Source of the DNA: Sepiola atlantica
Lineage: Eukaryota > Mollusca > Cephalopoda > Sepiida > Sepiolidae
Length of the DNA stretch: 64,000 nt
Assembly: GCA_963556195.1 (NCBI GenBank)
Contig: OY744525.1
Location: 56,175,946 to 56,239,945, forward strand
Reading direction: 5' to 3'
Below are positions 1 through 11,136 of this stretch, in pieces. Position 1 is the stretch's first letter, and each line of letters begins with the position of its first letter. The notes below the pieces were generated by a model. That model did not search any database. It had not been told where the DNA came from and saw only the letters and a list, made by a program, of their open reading frames with translations. Position numbers and translations under genes: made by a program.

Positions 1-129
1 TCTAATGTCTTTTTCATGATTTTGCTGATATTCTTCAGCTATCAGTCAAAAGATGAAGTGGTGCTCCAAATCGAGGGCAATTTCATCGATTAAAAGATGT
101 ACCACTGTCTCCCCCTTTTTGTTAAGAAC

Positions 130-1740
130 AGTAAAAGCTTCAGGTCAACCATTATACATATCTATGAATGTAGCTATGTATTAATTACCTGAATGAGTTT
201 TGGGGTAGGCCCGGAGATATCTAAAGCAATCTTATTGGGTTGTTGTTTCCTTAAGTGCCTAGTTTGGCACAGAATACATGTACTTACAAACTCATTTATC
301 TCTTTAAGCAAACAAGGCCAGAAATGTATGATCGTATACAACGTTATCTCCGTGCCCATATGATCATTTTAATAATGATATTGCAGAGGTACACTTTTTA
401 TAAGGTGGGATGGCACATATTGCCTGACCAGACGTCTAGCAAGTAATACACTATTTCGTTCATTACTATATATTTTGTTGTTGTTTTAGTTGTCCTATCA
501 TTTTTTTTATTTTACTCTTCAGGTGTAAAATTTCTTTATCGCATTCTTGCTTTCTAATTACGTCCATTTTGTAGGTCGTTCGTACATTACCAATGAGCCA
601 TCAGCATTTTTGTATGATGAAAACTTTTTTGGTCTGAAAAGATTCAAATTTTAAGTAAGTAATTCTTATTGTCTATATGTACCGATGGATCATCACTGTC
701 CCAACTTTGCAGCATGTGACCAGAAATCTGTGCAAACATTATCTTTAGCTCTTAAAGTATTGTAATTGTAACCAGCCATACTTAAAGCCCATGTCTGTAT
801 TTTCATGTTTTGTATGGGTGAATTTAGTAAATGTTCTAGGGGTCTATGATCTGTGTAGATGGTGGATGTTGCACTATACAAGTAGTGGTTTAGTCTGTGA
901 AAGGCATAATGTATAGCATATGCTTCCTTCTCTATAGTTGACCACCTTGTCTGTGTGTCACTTAACTTATGAGATAAAAAAAGAAAATTGTTTTTTCTAT
1001 CTATTCATTTTCTCTCTGATCATAAACCAGTTGGAACAAACATGTGCCAATCGAATAATCGAAGACATCAGTATATCATCTATAGTCGTTATTTTGATCA
1101 GGAAAAGCATATATTAACATCTCCGCGAACTACATTTTTAGCCTATCAAAGGCAGCCTGATACATATCATCCCATTAGAAATGCACATACTTCCTTGTTA
1201 GCTTAATTAGTGGCTCGGAAATATATGAAAACTTTCTAATAAATTGGCGGTAGTACAAAGTTATTCTAATGAAGGTTCTCCCCTGTCTAATGGTGTTTGG
1301 AGTCAAAACTGATTTTATAGTCCTGACTTTATCAAAATCTAGCTGTATCCTTTTCTTACTAACTTTGAAACCTAAGTATTGAATTTCTTTTTTAAAGAAG
1401 TCATACTTAGATTATTTCAATTTCAGATTATGCTTTCACAACTTACCCAAGATGTTACTTATATACATCAAGTGGTCCGCCATTGTATTAAAGAATATTA
1501 AATATGCCAGAACAAATCTTCCTGCCTCTGTAACACAATTGACACCGGGAGTGTTTGCGAATATGAATAGTATCACATTAAAGTGAAACTATCCACAATG
1601 GCAAGTAAATGCACCGTTTCTCTTTATCATCTTGATGAAGTTGACCCTGTCAGTATCCAGATTTTAAATATAACTTTAACAAATACTTTGCTGACCGAAG
1701 CGATGCCAGTATGTCATCAATAACTAGTAACGCTAGAGTG
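130..1740 (-). pseudogene. Ty3/gypsy pol remnant (RT, RNase H, integrase zinc domain)
   Basis: Read on the minus strand, this is the back half of a Ty3/gypsy polyprotein. Reverse-transcriptase palm and connection sequence occupies about 1740-1250 (VIDDILASLRSAKYLLK near 1700 and KIQYLGFKVSK near 1380). RNase H follows at about 960-690 (YTDHRPLEHLLNSP, then AKDNVC). The integrase zinc-binding segment CILCQTRH lies near 270. Frameshifts and stops separate the blocks, so it is a dead copy. It continues upstream into the fragment at 3186-3700. The intervening 1741-3180 is an insertion that splits the RT core. The clade within Ty3/gypsy cannot be settled from these fragments. Confidence 0.85.
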
Positions 1741-1894
1741 TATTTCTTCATAATGTTATAATAAGCGTTTATTAGCAAGGAAAAGGAAGACGAAACAGAA
1801 TGATAATTAAACAATTTGTATTGTTTCAAAATACATTAGATACAAAACAAAGTTGTTGTTCTTCTTCTTCTGTGTGTAGAGTTCTTGTTATAGT

Positions 1895-2078
1895 TGTTTT
1901 TCCGTGGTAGAGTCGTTGCTATTATTGTTATTGTTCTACCGTGGTAGAGTCGTTGCTATTATTGTCATTGTTCTACCGTGGTAGAGTCGTTGCTGTTGGT
2001 GTTGTTGTTCTCCGGAATAGAGTCGTTGCTGTTGTTGTTCTGCTGTGGTAGAGTCGCTGCTGTTTTTGTTGTTGTTCA
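1895..2078. repeat. ~39-bp minisatellite rich in GTT/GTC triplets
   Basis: About five imperfect units share the core GGTAGAGTCGTTGCT, followed by a variable stretch of GTT/ATT triplets. The array lies in the sequence inserted within the gypsy RT. Confidence 0.8.
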
Positions 2079-2168
2079 AGGTGTGATGTAGTCAGGATGG
2101 CGATGTCGTTGGTGGTTCGAGTGGGGTGGGTTAGTTAAGTGAACGATCGATAGTGACACGACTGTTAA

Positions 2169-2840
2169 GTGTCGAATTCCCTGTGTTTTATTTACTCCTC
2201 CCCAGGAGTTAGGCACAAGGCCAGTTTTATCTTACTCCCACAAGTAAGATGTGACCCAAGATCGGGTTGAGAAAGTGGGGTTTGAAAAGCCAGCGCTCGA
2301 GAGGTGAGCACTCTGGCCATTTAAAAATTGCCTGGGCAGCCCCGTCGGCATTCCCCGGTAGGGGCGCCCCAGACAGTAAGCAATAAACTTACTCCTCCCC
2401 AAAGAGGGGAGGCAAAGCCTGGGAGGGTGGACCTCCTAGAACTGCACAGGACAGGCGTGCAGTATCCATCGGAACAGATACTACACTTTGATCTTAGCCA
2501 AAAGGTGTCGAATTCCCTGTGTATTATTTACTCCTCTCCAGGAGTTAGGCACAAGGCCAGTTTTATCTTACTCCCACAAGTAAGATGTGACCCAAGATCG
2601 GGTCGAGAAAGTGGGGTTTGAAAAGCCAGCGCTCGAGAGGTAAGCACTCTGGCCATTTAAAAATTGCCTGGGCAGCCCCGTCGGCATTCCCCGGTAGGGG
2701 CGCCTCAGACAGTAAGCAATAAACTTACTCCTCCCCAAAGAGGGGAGGCAAAGCCTGGGAGGGTGGACCTCCTAGAACTGCACAGGACAGGCGTGCAGTA
2801 TCCATCGGAACAGATACTACACTTTGATCTTAGCCAAAAG
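2169..2840 (-). repeat. Tandem dimer of a 336-bp U2 snRNA-headed SINE
   Basis: The block GTGTCGAATTCC recurs at 2169, 2505 and 2841, so two units of exactly 336 bp lie head to tail, with only a few differences between them. On the minus strand each unit starts with about 33 nt of U2 snRNA. It continues through a GC-rich unique body and ends with GGCCTTGTGCCTAA, a short spacer and AGTAAATAAAA. A related copy lacking the U2 head lies at 10136-10373 in the opposite orientation, so this is a dispersed repeat rather than a local duplication. I saw no tRNA A/B boxes. Long open frames through it are incidental translations. An alternative is a rearranged U2 gene array. Confidence 0.7.
2472..2505 (-). 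pseudogene. U2 snRNA 5'-region fragment (second copy)
   Basis: The same 34-nt U2 segment occurs exactly 336 bp from the other copy, as the head of the second SINE unit. Confidence 0.85.
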
Positions 2841-2841
2841 G
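2808..2841 (-). pseudogene. U2 snRNA 5'-region fragment
   Basis: The minus strand reads CCTTTTGGCTAAGATC followed by AAAGTGTAGTATCTGTTC, which matches the 5' part of invertebrate-type U2 snRNA including the branch-site-recognition segment. The first dozen nucleotides of U2 and everything downstream of this segment are missing. It cannot be a functional snRNA. Confidence 0.85.
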
Positions 2842-3185
2842 TGTCGAATTCCCTGTGTGACTGCTGCCTGCTGTGTCAGCTATTTAAGAGTAGTACGCGG
2901 ACGGAGTTGTAGACATCCGGCTCCCAAAAGACAGGGACAAAAAATGGCCCTTGACTTTAGAAAAGTGTGTTTCTTTTAAATCTTATTTTCGCCACAGCGA
3001 GCACGGCACGTGAGTAATCAGCACACAACTTTGTGGTGATGTGCAATGGTGCATGAGTATGTGCTCCAACTCTGGTGCGACCATGGCGACTAGAGAACAG
3101 ATCTCAGTGTACCTAATTCCACTTTTAAGCAGTTAGGAACAACAGAAATAAGGCATACTTGGACGGCGAAACAAAATGAGATCTA
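2842..3185. other. No recognisable gene
   Basis: This is the remainder of the insertion between the two gypsy pol pieces. I see no ORF or repeat I can name. Confidence 0.5.
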
Positions 3186-3697
3186 AAAATCGTAACAATA
3201 ACTTTATTAAGTACTCTAAAGTCACCACAGAATCTCTTGTTACCTTTTTCTACTGAAACTATCGGGAAACGCAACTTTTGGACCTCTCAATTACATCCGC
3301 TTACATCATTTCAGCAACCACTGAATCAAGCAATTTTCTTTGTTTGAGCGATGTTTGATACGGACATCTTTTTATGGGTCCATGTGTTCCTGTATCAATA
3401 TGCATCTGTACAGTAACCATTCTGCCTAGGTTTTTGTCTTCACTAACAAACAAATCCTTATCAATCTCTAACTTGAATATATCGAGTACATTTGACTGTT
3501 CTAAGTTTTTATCAGAGATCTGGGTGTTTTTGTTTACTGATACGCTATTGAAATTACTAACGTATCCACTGCTCAGTTGTTCTATCTTATATTCTTTTTC
3601 ACCACCGCTTCTAAATACGATCCATGCCAGGCAAGTGTGCATGTGCTGGGATTTTAATGTTATTTGTTGTACTAATCTAACTATTGACGAAACATGG

Positions 3698-3700
<3 letters not shown>
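3186..3700 (-). pseudogene. Ty3/gypsy pol: protease-RT linker and start of RT
   Basis: The minus strand carries the linker before gypsy RT (MHIDTGTHGPIKRCPYQT, about 3400-3350). After a frameshift come the RT motifs ending FCGDFRVLNKV at about 3240-3200. The next part of the same RT resumes near 1740, so it is the front half of the 130-1740 element. A frameshift near 3300 and the internal insertion make it non-coding. The apparent long frame continuing to 4125 only reads through the (TA)n tract and the antisense of an LTR. Confidence 0.8.

Positions 3701-3772
<72 letters not shown>
3701..3772. repeat. (TA)n microsatellite
   Basis: An uninterrupted AT dinucleotide tract of about 72 bp. It produces artificial Tyr-Ile repeats in translation. 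Confidence 0.95.
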
Positions 3773-3774
<2 letters not shown>

Positions 3775-3929
3775 TTTTTTATGAAACAAGAGCAGAATAC
3801 GCACATGGTAAAACCAAAAGTCACCTAACATTTTATTCTTTTGATGTCGCCTCACAATCGTAGGAATGTCCTTAAGTTTGTAGCAGTTACCTCCTCCTTT
3901 CAAAACATAACTACACCGGTTGGCCGTTA

Positions 3930-4545
3930 GGTGTCGCTTTTTCACCGACAGGTGGCACTGTAAAGCGACACCAGAGTTATCTGCCCTTCGGACTATAAAA
4001 CCAGGTGCAAACGGAAATTCTCTCTCTTCTTCACCAACCAGCCTCGGTAGAACAACGCTGGCACCAGCGCTCCGTTTCACTCGCTTTTTCCTACTCAATT
4101 GGCCTCGACAGAACGATGCTGACACTAGCGTTCCGTTTCACTCTTCTTCTCTGGTCAACGGGCCTCGACAGAACGACGCTAATACACTAGCGCTTCGTCT
4201 CACGCTCTTTTCTCTTGAACTGGTCTCGACATAACAACTACCAACACCCGTTTCTTCCGTCAACACGTGGTCAAACAACGGTAAGAGTTCTCAACTCATT
4301 TTCTTTGTGTACGGCTTTCAAAGACTTTTCCCACACCGGTTTCATTTCTTTCTCGTACCTATTCAAGAACTGTTTTTCCATCGACACACATGCATACATC
4401 ACACACTTCATCATTCCACGTACACATACGTTCAATAAACCTTATTTGAACTATCTCCTTTTGTTTGTTAATTATTACTCTGTCTTTGCATGCAACATTG
4501 CTTGATTTACTGAACACGTTTATAATTGGGGGGACACGACCCTCG
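3930..4545 (+). promoter_or_regulatory. LTR-like promoter/polyadenylation unit with a 60-bp triple repeat
   Basis: A TATA-type box (GACTATAAAACC) lies near 3990. It is followed by three and a fraction tandem units of 60-61 bp beginning GCCTCG at 4041, 4102 and 4162 (the fourth, at 4223, reads GTCTCG), then an AATAAA near 4434. After the putative LTR end, ATTGGGGGGACACGACCC near 4525 looks like the primer-binding leader of an LTR retroelement. I infer a plus-strand LTR. I did not find its partner LTR or a clean target duplication, so the boundaries are approximate. Confidence 0.5.
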
Positions 4546-5084
4546 ATTCTAACAAGTTTGATGGTAACCAGGTTCTTTTAAATATGTCGTAGACGTGACT
4601 ATTTAGCCCCAATTCGAAGATGCTGTGTTACTGCTGTGCTTAAAAATGACAACAAACACTGATATATGAAAATATAATTATATATCTTTATTGTTCGGTT
4701 GTGGCGAACGAGTGGGGTGAGTGAAAGAGGTTGAGGAAGCACGGAAATTGGCAGAGGTTAATCTCTCAAACTCGATAGCCAGTCGACTCTCCCGATCTCA
4801 ATTTGGGCTAGTTTATATAGCATTTTTGGACGCTCACACATCCCCCTGTAAATGGCCATTCGGGGTATTCTGGGTGTTTATTTAGCGACGGGTGTACTCC
4901 CATCTGCAGATTACCTTTGCAGGTGTTTTTTGCATCAAATCAACAGATATTTTATTTTCCGGAGAGTTGTGTTTCAGTGTTAATCAACCGTGTTTTGTTT
5001 CTTCCGACCAGGTGCGTGTCTGAGTCAAGTATGTTTTATTCCTGTCAGGTGACATTTCCAATGCACCAGACCCGATATTCAACA
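4546..5084. other. No gene recognised
   Basis: Possibly retroelement leader or LTR sequence. I see no supported coding region. Confidence 0.4.
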
Positions 5085-5659
5085 TTTTTAATTGTATGGA
5101 AATCGCTCCAGACAAGGCATGGGTCATTTGATGTAAGGAGCAAACAGAAGGAAAGATGATTATCACAAAGACAGGAGATGCCTATTGGCCTTAGCCTTAA
5201 AAAGACCAACGCTAGAGGTAGGAGGCAAACAGTCAGCAGGAAGAGAGTTCCACAAGCCTACAGTTATTGGAAAGCAGCTACTAGAATAGGAAGCTGTATT
5301 ACAATGATTATCAAAACAACGAATTGATGGAGACCAGTAGACTAACGAGTCAAACGAGATGAACCAAAGGAAGCAGGAAATAGATCATATCATTCTGAAG
5401 AACACGTGCCATAATAGTATTTATAGAAAAGACTGAGATTAGCAATATTACGTCTGTAAGAGAGAGTGCAGAGAAGAAGAAAAGGGTGGGGGCCAATCAA
5501 ATTACAGATACGTTTCTGCACCTTATCAAGAACTCTCAAATGAGACAAAGATTCACCAGCCCAAATATGACAATAATACCCAATACATGGTCTGATAGTA
5601 GATTTGTAGAGATAGAGAATGGCCTTTGTAGAAAGAACAACAAATTCCTTCTGAAACAT
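5085..5659 (-). pseudogene. LINE 3' end: C-terminal RT-downstream region
   Basis: The minus strand encodes ILYLYKSTIRPCIGYYCHIW and YRRNIANLSLFYKYYYGTCS, the C-terminal signature of a Jockey/CR1-type LINE ORF2. Downstream lies its 3' UTR, ending with the block GCTCCTTACATCAAATG ... GGAGCGATTTCCATA. The same tail appears near 16270 (minus) and 33550 (plus). The copy is 5'-truncated, as is usual for LINE insertions. Confidence 0.85.
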
Positions 5660-6092
5660 ATTGCAAATGGAAAAATAAGCTTTAATGAGGAGGAGCTATA
5701 TGTAAAAATAACAAATAATATAAAACGAATTTATAGAATTATAATCAGATTCATATACGAAAATTGTTTTCAATTAGCAATGCGAAAAGTTTGATATCTT
5801 TTATACAAAAGAATCATCGTCGGCTCCCACGTGTGTCCGAGTATCAGGTTCTGTCGTCTGTCTTTTATCCTTTTTATTAATGCTTATGAGTAATGTGGCT
5901 TTGAAGGCCTAGTCTATAGTGGAAGAGTGGCAGACAGTGTTTACAGAGGAGGGTAGGGGACGGACGAGGTTGTTCGTGCTACTCTCTTCTTTTCCTTCGT
6001 CTTGCCTCTTGATTTTCCCTCCTCCTCTCCTCAAAGTCCACGATGCCTTGACGTGTTTTTCTCCACGTGTTCTGGTCCCTGGCAGTTTGTTC
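5660..6092. other. No gene recognised
   Basis: AT-rich sequence with no supported feature. Confidence 0.4.
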
Positions 6093-6480
6093 TCACGAGG
6101 ACGCGTCTATGTTGATTAGGGTTAGAGTGCGCTTCAGCTGGTCTTTATAGCGCATTTTCGGGGCTCCTTGTGGTCTGGTCCCATTGGCAAGCTCGCCATA
6201 GAGCATTTTCTTAGAGAGCCTGGATGGATCCATTCTGTATACATGGTCTACCCAGAAGAGGCGATAGTGGATGATGGTGGCCTCAACGCTGGTCACTGAG
6301 GCTCGATGCAAAATTTCTGTGTCAGGTGTATGGCTCTCCCAAGGGATTTTTAGAATTTGCCTCAATTTTTTTTGCTGGAAGTGCTCTAGGTTTTTAAATC
6401 GTTTCTGTATAAGGTCCACGTCTCGCATGCAAATAGAAGTGTAGATAGAACTACTGCCCGGAAGACCATAATTTTAGTGG
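6093..6480 (-). pseudogene. LINE endonuclease-RT polyprotein C-terminus
   Basis: The minus strand contains LEHFQQKKLRQILKIPW, HYRLFWVDHVYRMD and NGTRPQGAPKMRYKDQLK. This arrangement is typical of the C-terminal tail of RTE/CR1-class LINE ORF2 proteins. Only the tail is present and upstream RT motifs are missing, so it is a 5'-truncated copy. Confidence 0.8.
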
Positions 6481-7384
6481 CCATCATCAATGTGTGGTTG
6501 TTGAATACACGGCAGTTTAATCAACCAAAGACAGAATAGGCGACCCTGATCCTGTTCTCCACATCCTTCTTACATTCTTTCCTTAATTTAAAGCTTTATA
6601 ATAAGCCTTTGTTTCGAATTGACTGATGATTTCTGTTATGTAGCAAATTTCAAGATTTTGATGTCAATCCTTTTTTATTTTTTTTACATGCCAAAAGTTG
6701 GATCACTCCACAAAATCTTCCAATATTAGAAAGAAATCAACGTTTTTTTTTTTTAAATTCCTCATCCAAAAATTAGTCAAGTACAAAAAATTAAGGCTTG
6801 TATCTTTCATGGATAACTTTTTACAAAAGGTTTGGTAAAATGTACATTTTACCCATTTTTCTGCCCAACTGCCAAATTGGGTTTCTGGCTGTGTCTACGT
6901 GTTAAAAATAAGATGTTTTTATGGATGTACTAATGAAAATTAAATTTAGCTTAATCTATATAATGTCATGAATCATAATAAGTTTCAATGTGTTAGCTGC
7001 TAAAATAAAACTTCTATGAACAGTTAAAGTTGCTCTTCTGTATCGTTTCTGCACAATTTTTGTGATAGCATATGATTTTCACCAATGTTTAAGACTGGGT
7101 ATATCTAAGAATTATTAATTCCATCTATATTATCTTTCTTTTAATGAACTATGGCATTATATTTATAAATATTTTTCACTTATTTGAAGCTTTTATCTTC
7201 ACTTATACACTGCTTAAGTTGGCCTTGTATTCAGTATCACACAAAATGCAATATTTGATTAACTTTGAATGGTCATAACTCGTGTACTAATTGAGATACC
7301 AAGATGAATTTGGTAGGGTTTTTTTTTAAATCTTGCAGCACTATATATAGATACTTACAAAGTTTTTTGGTATATTTACAAAAA
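6481..7384. other. AT-rich, no gene recognised
   Basis: I see no coding, repeat or RNA feature I can support here. Confidence 0.4.
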
Positions 7385-7835
7385 ATTCAGTTTGGGATAC
7401 CTATAAAGTTTTGTGGTATATTTTTTTTAAATTCAGTTTGGGATACCTACAAAGTTTTTTGGTATATATTTTTTTTTAAATTCAGTTTGGGTTACCTATA
7501 AAGTTTTTTGGTATATTTTTTTTTAAATTCAGTTTGGGATACCTAAAAAGTTTTTTGGTTTATATATTTTTTTAATTCAGTTTGGGATACCTATAAAGTT
7601 TTGTGGTATATATTTTTTTTAATTCAGTTTGGGATACCTATAAAGTTTTGTGGTATATTATTTTAAAAATTCAGTTTGGGATACCTACAAAGTTTTTTGG
7701 TATATATTTTTTTTAATTCAGTTTGGGATACCAATAAAGTTTTTTGGTATATATTTTTTTTTAAATTCAGTTTGGGATACCTATAAAGTTTTTTGGTATA
7801 TTTAAAAAGAAAATTCAGTTTGGGATACCTACTAA
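7385..7835. repeat. ~47-bp tandem satellite
   Basis: About nine to ten copies of a unit with core TTCAGTTTGGGATACCTA, followed by AAAGTTTTTTGGTATAT and a variable T-run. Units differ mainly in T-run length and one or two bases. Confidence 0.95.
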
Positions 7836-8099
7836 GATACTAAAGTAGAAATGGAGCTTATCTTTTTTGCAATAATATTCAACAGCATGGAAAGAAAATA
7901 ATGACAAAATGAAAGCATCAACAAAATAAATTTATCAAACCTATGACTTCATATAAAGAAAATGATTGCCAAAAATTAATTCAATTAGTAAGGAAATGGG
8001 GACAATTGTCATCAACACTTATTTATTCTGCTCTTATATTAAAAACACGTTGATAACAAATATTGCAATATCATTATTAGTATAGAGTTGCAATCAGTG

Positions 8100-9235
8100 A
8101 GTCATAGTATAGATGAAATAAATTATTGATTTAACTTTTGAAATTAACTCTTTTCAATAAATAATAGAGAAAAATCCAGGTTGTCCTTGATGGCCTTATC
8201 AAAACAACATGGTATTAATGCGAGTGTGCCCCAGTGGTTGATTCTTGGACCTTTATTATTCCTGATATTCATAATCGACCTCCCTGATGAAATTGTGTCC
8301 GAGATTGGTATATTTGCTGATGACACCACGCTCTATACTAGACATGTGGGGAAATGAATGTACACATATCCAAGGCAATCGCTTAATCCTTAGAAAATGA
8401 GCTCTAGTCTGTAGTGGAATGGGGATGTAAATAGATGGTAACGTTTAATGCTACTAAGACAAAGCTCTTTTGCCTTAACAATTACAAGAAACCTTCTCAA
8501 CTACCGATTGCTATGGCTAATAACACTCTACTTGAGAGTTCAGCATTCAAACTCCTCGACCTAACATTTACAAGGAACATGAATTGGAACAAATACATGG
8601 TAGACATTGGTAAGACTGCTGCAAAGAAGGTGGGTTCTCTCTACCATGCTAGAAAACTTCTCACACCTGCCAGTATCCTATATCTTTACAAAGCCACCAT
8701 TCGCCCATGCATGGAGTACTGTTGCCACATCTAGGCTGAAGCATCAATCACTAGTCTTTACTTATTAGACAGGGTCCAAAAAAGTCTCAAATCTAATGGG
8801 TCCTGTACTGTCCACCAAGTTCTAGCCCTGTTCCATCGCTGCAATGTTGCATCCCTGTGCTTGTTTTACAAGTACTTTAATGGAATGTGCTGACAGAACT
8901 CGTAACACTTGTGCCCCCTCGATGTAAATACCCCGACTAACTCGACAAGCAGCAAAATCCCACCTCTTCACTGTAGAGATCCCTAGATGCCAGAAATTTT
9001 CCTACTCTAATAGTTTCTTTCCTCGAACTGCTAGCCTTTGGAATTTCCCCCCCCCCCCCCCCCGTTTCCCTGACTGTACTAACATGCAGAAATTTAAATG
9101 CAATGCGAACAGACATCTCACTGCTCAACTCCCTACTTAGGATGTCCCTGTAGACATGGTTCCTAATAGTAGCCCCTTACATCCCAGTGACAATGTGCTT
9201 TGATTGGGGTGAATAAAGATTTAAAAAAAGAAAAG
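8100..9235 (+). pseudogene. LINE ORF2 C-terminal half with 3' tail
   Basis: The RT catalytic region reads LILGPLLFLIFIIDLPDE and then IGIFADDTTLYT near 8310, with the FADD motif intact. The C-terminal stretch LYHARKLLTPASILYLYKAT and STIRP-like sequence follows at 8435-8734. Further family-like sequence continues out of frame to about 8890. The element ends with AATAAAGATTTAAAAAAAG near 9210. Stops and frameshifts break it at several points. A 17-base C-run lies inside it near 9047. It belongs to the same broad Jockey/CR1-type group as 5085-5659. Confidence 0.85.
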
Positions 9236-9239
9236 AAAT

Positions 9240-9690
9240 CCTGAACAATTCTTGTTTTTGAGGATAATTTGTATTATTATTACACTATTATTCTAATCTT
9301 CGATGTTATTTTTTCGGCCGATGTAACCTCCAACATTCTTCAGGTGCATTTTTTCAAACTAAGAAATTTTTATGCTTAACTCGTGGACTCATGGCACAAC
9401 GGATAAAGGCATTGAGCTACAATCAGTTGTAAGTGACAGTCTTCTGGAGGTTGAAGATTCAATCCTCACTACAGGCGATACTAACTAAGAATAAAATAAA
9501 AATTACTTAATGTACGCAGTAATGGCTGACGGAACGAGAACAAACTATCCCCATAGATTAAATAAAGAGTTCAGTCTAAAATTCTCTATAGATTCCGAAG
9601 TCCGAAAAGATGAAATGAACCCAAAGAAGGCCAAAAGTTTACATCGGCTAAACCGTCATAAAAATAACATCCAAGATGAAAATAGTAGCT
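9240..9690 (+). repeat. Unclassified repeat (unit segment D) with an embedded tRNA-like SINE
   Basis: The stretch through GATGTAACCTCC and CTTCAGGTGCAT, and the later AGATTAAATAAAGAGTTC, align with 15335-15785. Inside it, about 9378-9480 is tRNA-like (TGGCACAACGGATAA as an A-box-like block, GGTTGAAGATTCAATCC as a B-box-like block). The same tRNA-like block occurs inverted in the other copy. The short open frame at 9510-9725 is not supported as a gene. Confidence 0.6.
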
Positions 9691-10135
9691 TGAATAATCC
9701 AAATTCTTGTTTTATTTTGTTTTAACAAATATTTTTTATTTTGTTTCAAACTATCTTGAATTTTTAGCTACTTTTTTTTTTATTGCAACTCGATGTCATA
9801 GCAGAAAACCAAACTGTAGAATAGAACTGATAAAGAATAAGATTTAGTGCAATTAGAATTCACATTTTGTGGTTAACAACCGTAGCAACTTAATAATGAT
9901 TAGCAACTAAAATCATTTTATAGTAAACCAGCTGTATCAACCCGGTGTTGCCTGGGATCCATTACATTCAAATGTCTTTTGAAAATATTTCTATGTTCTA
10001 TAACCATATGTTTTCTGTGATGGTCAGTATCTAAACTAACCGTGAACCTGCTTCATCAGAAAAAAACAAAAAGTTGCCTCAACTTCTTTCTGTTCATACC
10101 AGTCATGGATATGTCTTTGACAATCAGTCCGCAGT
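9691..10135. other. No gene recognised
   Basis: AT-rich sequence without a supported feature. Confidence 0.4.
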
Positions 10136-10373
10136 GGCTGTCTAGCTGAGATATGGTCACATTCAGTCTCAGGAGGTCCACCCTCCCAGGCTTTACCTTC
10201 TCTTTGAGTAGGGGTTAGTTTATCACTAATTGCCTGAGGCGTCCCAACTAGGGAATGCAGATGAGGCTGCTCAGGCATTTTCGGAGACCAGAGTGTGCTA
10301 ATCCTAGTGCACTGGTTTTTCAACTTAACTCCTGACCTTGTGTCTAACCTCCTGGAGAGGTAAATAAAATAAG
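10136..10373 (+). repeat. Divergent copy of the U2-headed SINE body
   Basis: From AGGAGGTCCACCCTCCCAGG to TAACCTCCTGGAGAGG and AATAAAATAAG this follows the body and tail of the SINE dimer at 2169-2840, on the opposite strand and with many substitutions. The U2 head is absent, consistent with 5' truncation. It shows the family is dispersed. Confidence 0.65.
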
Positions 10374-10788
10374 AAAAAAAGAATGGAAAAGAAAAGCAAG
10401 TAAGGAACAATAACTCTTACTAGAATAAAAATTTCTCTTAGCTGATTTTTCTTTTTAAAGTGACTTTTTAAAAATGTCTACATATTAGAAACTGTTGGAT
10501 TGTATTAGGTATTTTTTTAAAATGAATTGTAACAAAGTACCTTTGTCCATAGCAAATAACATGATACAACAATAACAACTGAAAGTTGGCTAGTCAGAAT
10601 CAAAGATTGATTTGTCTGCCTAAATGCTATTTAAGTCCAACTTTAAAAATATGGCCAATATTATTTTATACTAGTGTATACCCTCCATCAAAAAAAAATT
10701 ATCCTTCACCAGAGAACAACAGAATTACGTCAGTTATTTTAATTTTTCATATATAAATTATTATCATTTCTGATGACTTAAAAAAGAC

Positions 10789-11136
10789 GGTGCTTCTGTA
10801 TTAGTGAGGACAGATGAAATTTTCATTTTTATTTTAGAAGAGTCAGTTGAAACGGGAGATGATTCAAACTGTTTTTGTTTTGTTGTAACCATAATTCATA
10901 AGGAAAATCTAGAAAGTTAGTAAGAAAATAAATGTTTAAAAAGGGTACTTATGCAGTTTACGGACTGGACTGAAATAATAATGTTATAATTTAGAAAGCC
11001 ATACATAACATGGGGAGGTGGGGGGTTGATTAACTATTCTGTACCTTCACCTAACAATTTAATAAACAGAATTTAAACTGACTCTTCTAAATTAAAGATA
11101 AAAAATTTCATCAGTCCCCAATAATACAGAAGCACC
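10789..11136. mobile_element. MITE, copy 1
   Basis: A 348-bp non-coding element with terminal inverted repeats starting GGTGCTTCTGTATTA and ending with its complement. Its interior resembles 39268-39611 over most of its length. It has no transposase and is presumably mobilised in trans by an unidentified DNA transposon. Confidence 0.75.

Noticed and set aside
2328..2912. Two nearly identical plus-strand proteins beginning MPGQPRR
   Set aside because: They are translations of the antisense strand of the U2-headed SINE dimer; their identity comes from the repeat.
3301..4125. 274-codon minus-strand frame with a long Tyr-Ile repeat
   Set aside because: The repeat is translated (TA)n and the N-terminal third is antisense to an LTR. 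Only 3186-3700 shows gypsy pol similarity.
8937..9128. Gly-rich minus-strand frame
   Set aside because: It is created by a C-run within LINE sequence read on the opposite strand.
9378..9480. Functional tRNA gene
   Set aside because: A- and B-box-like blocks are present, but acceptor-stem pairing and a plausible anticodon arm are not. The copy at 15.6 kb shows it is a SINE.
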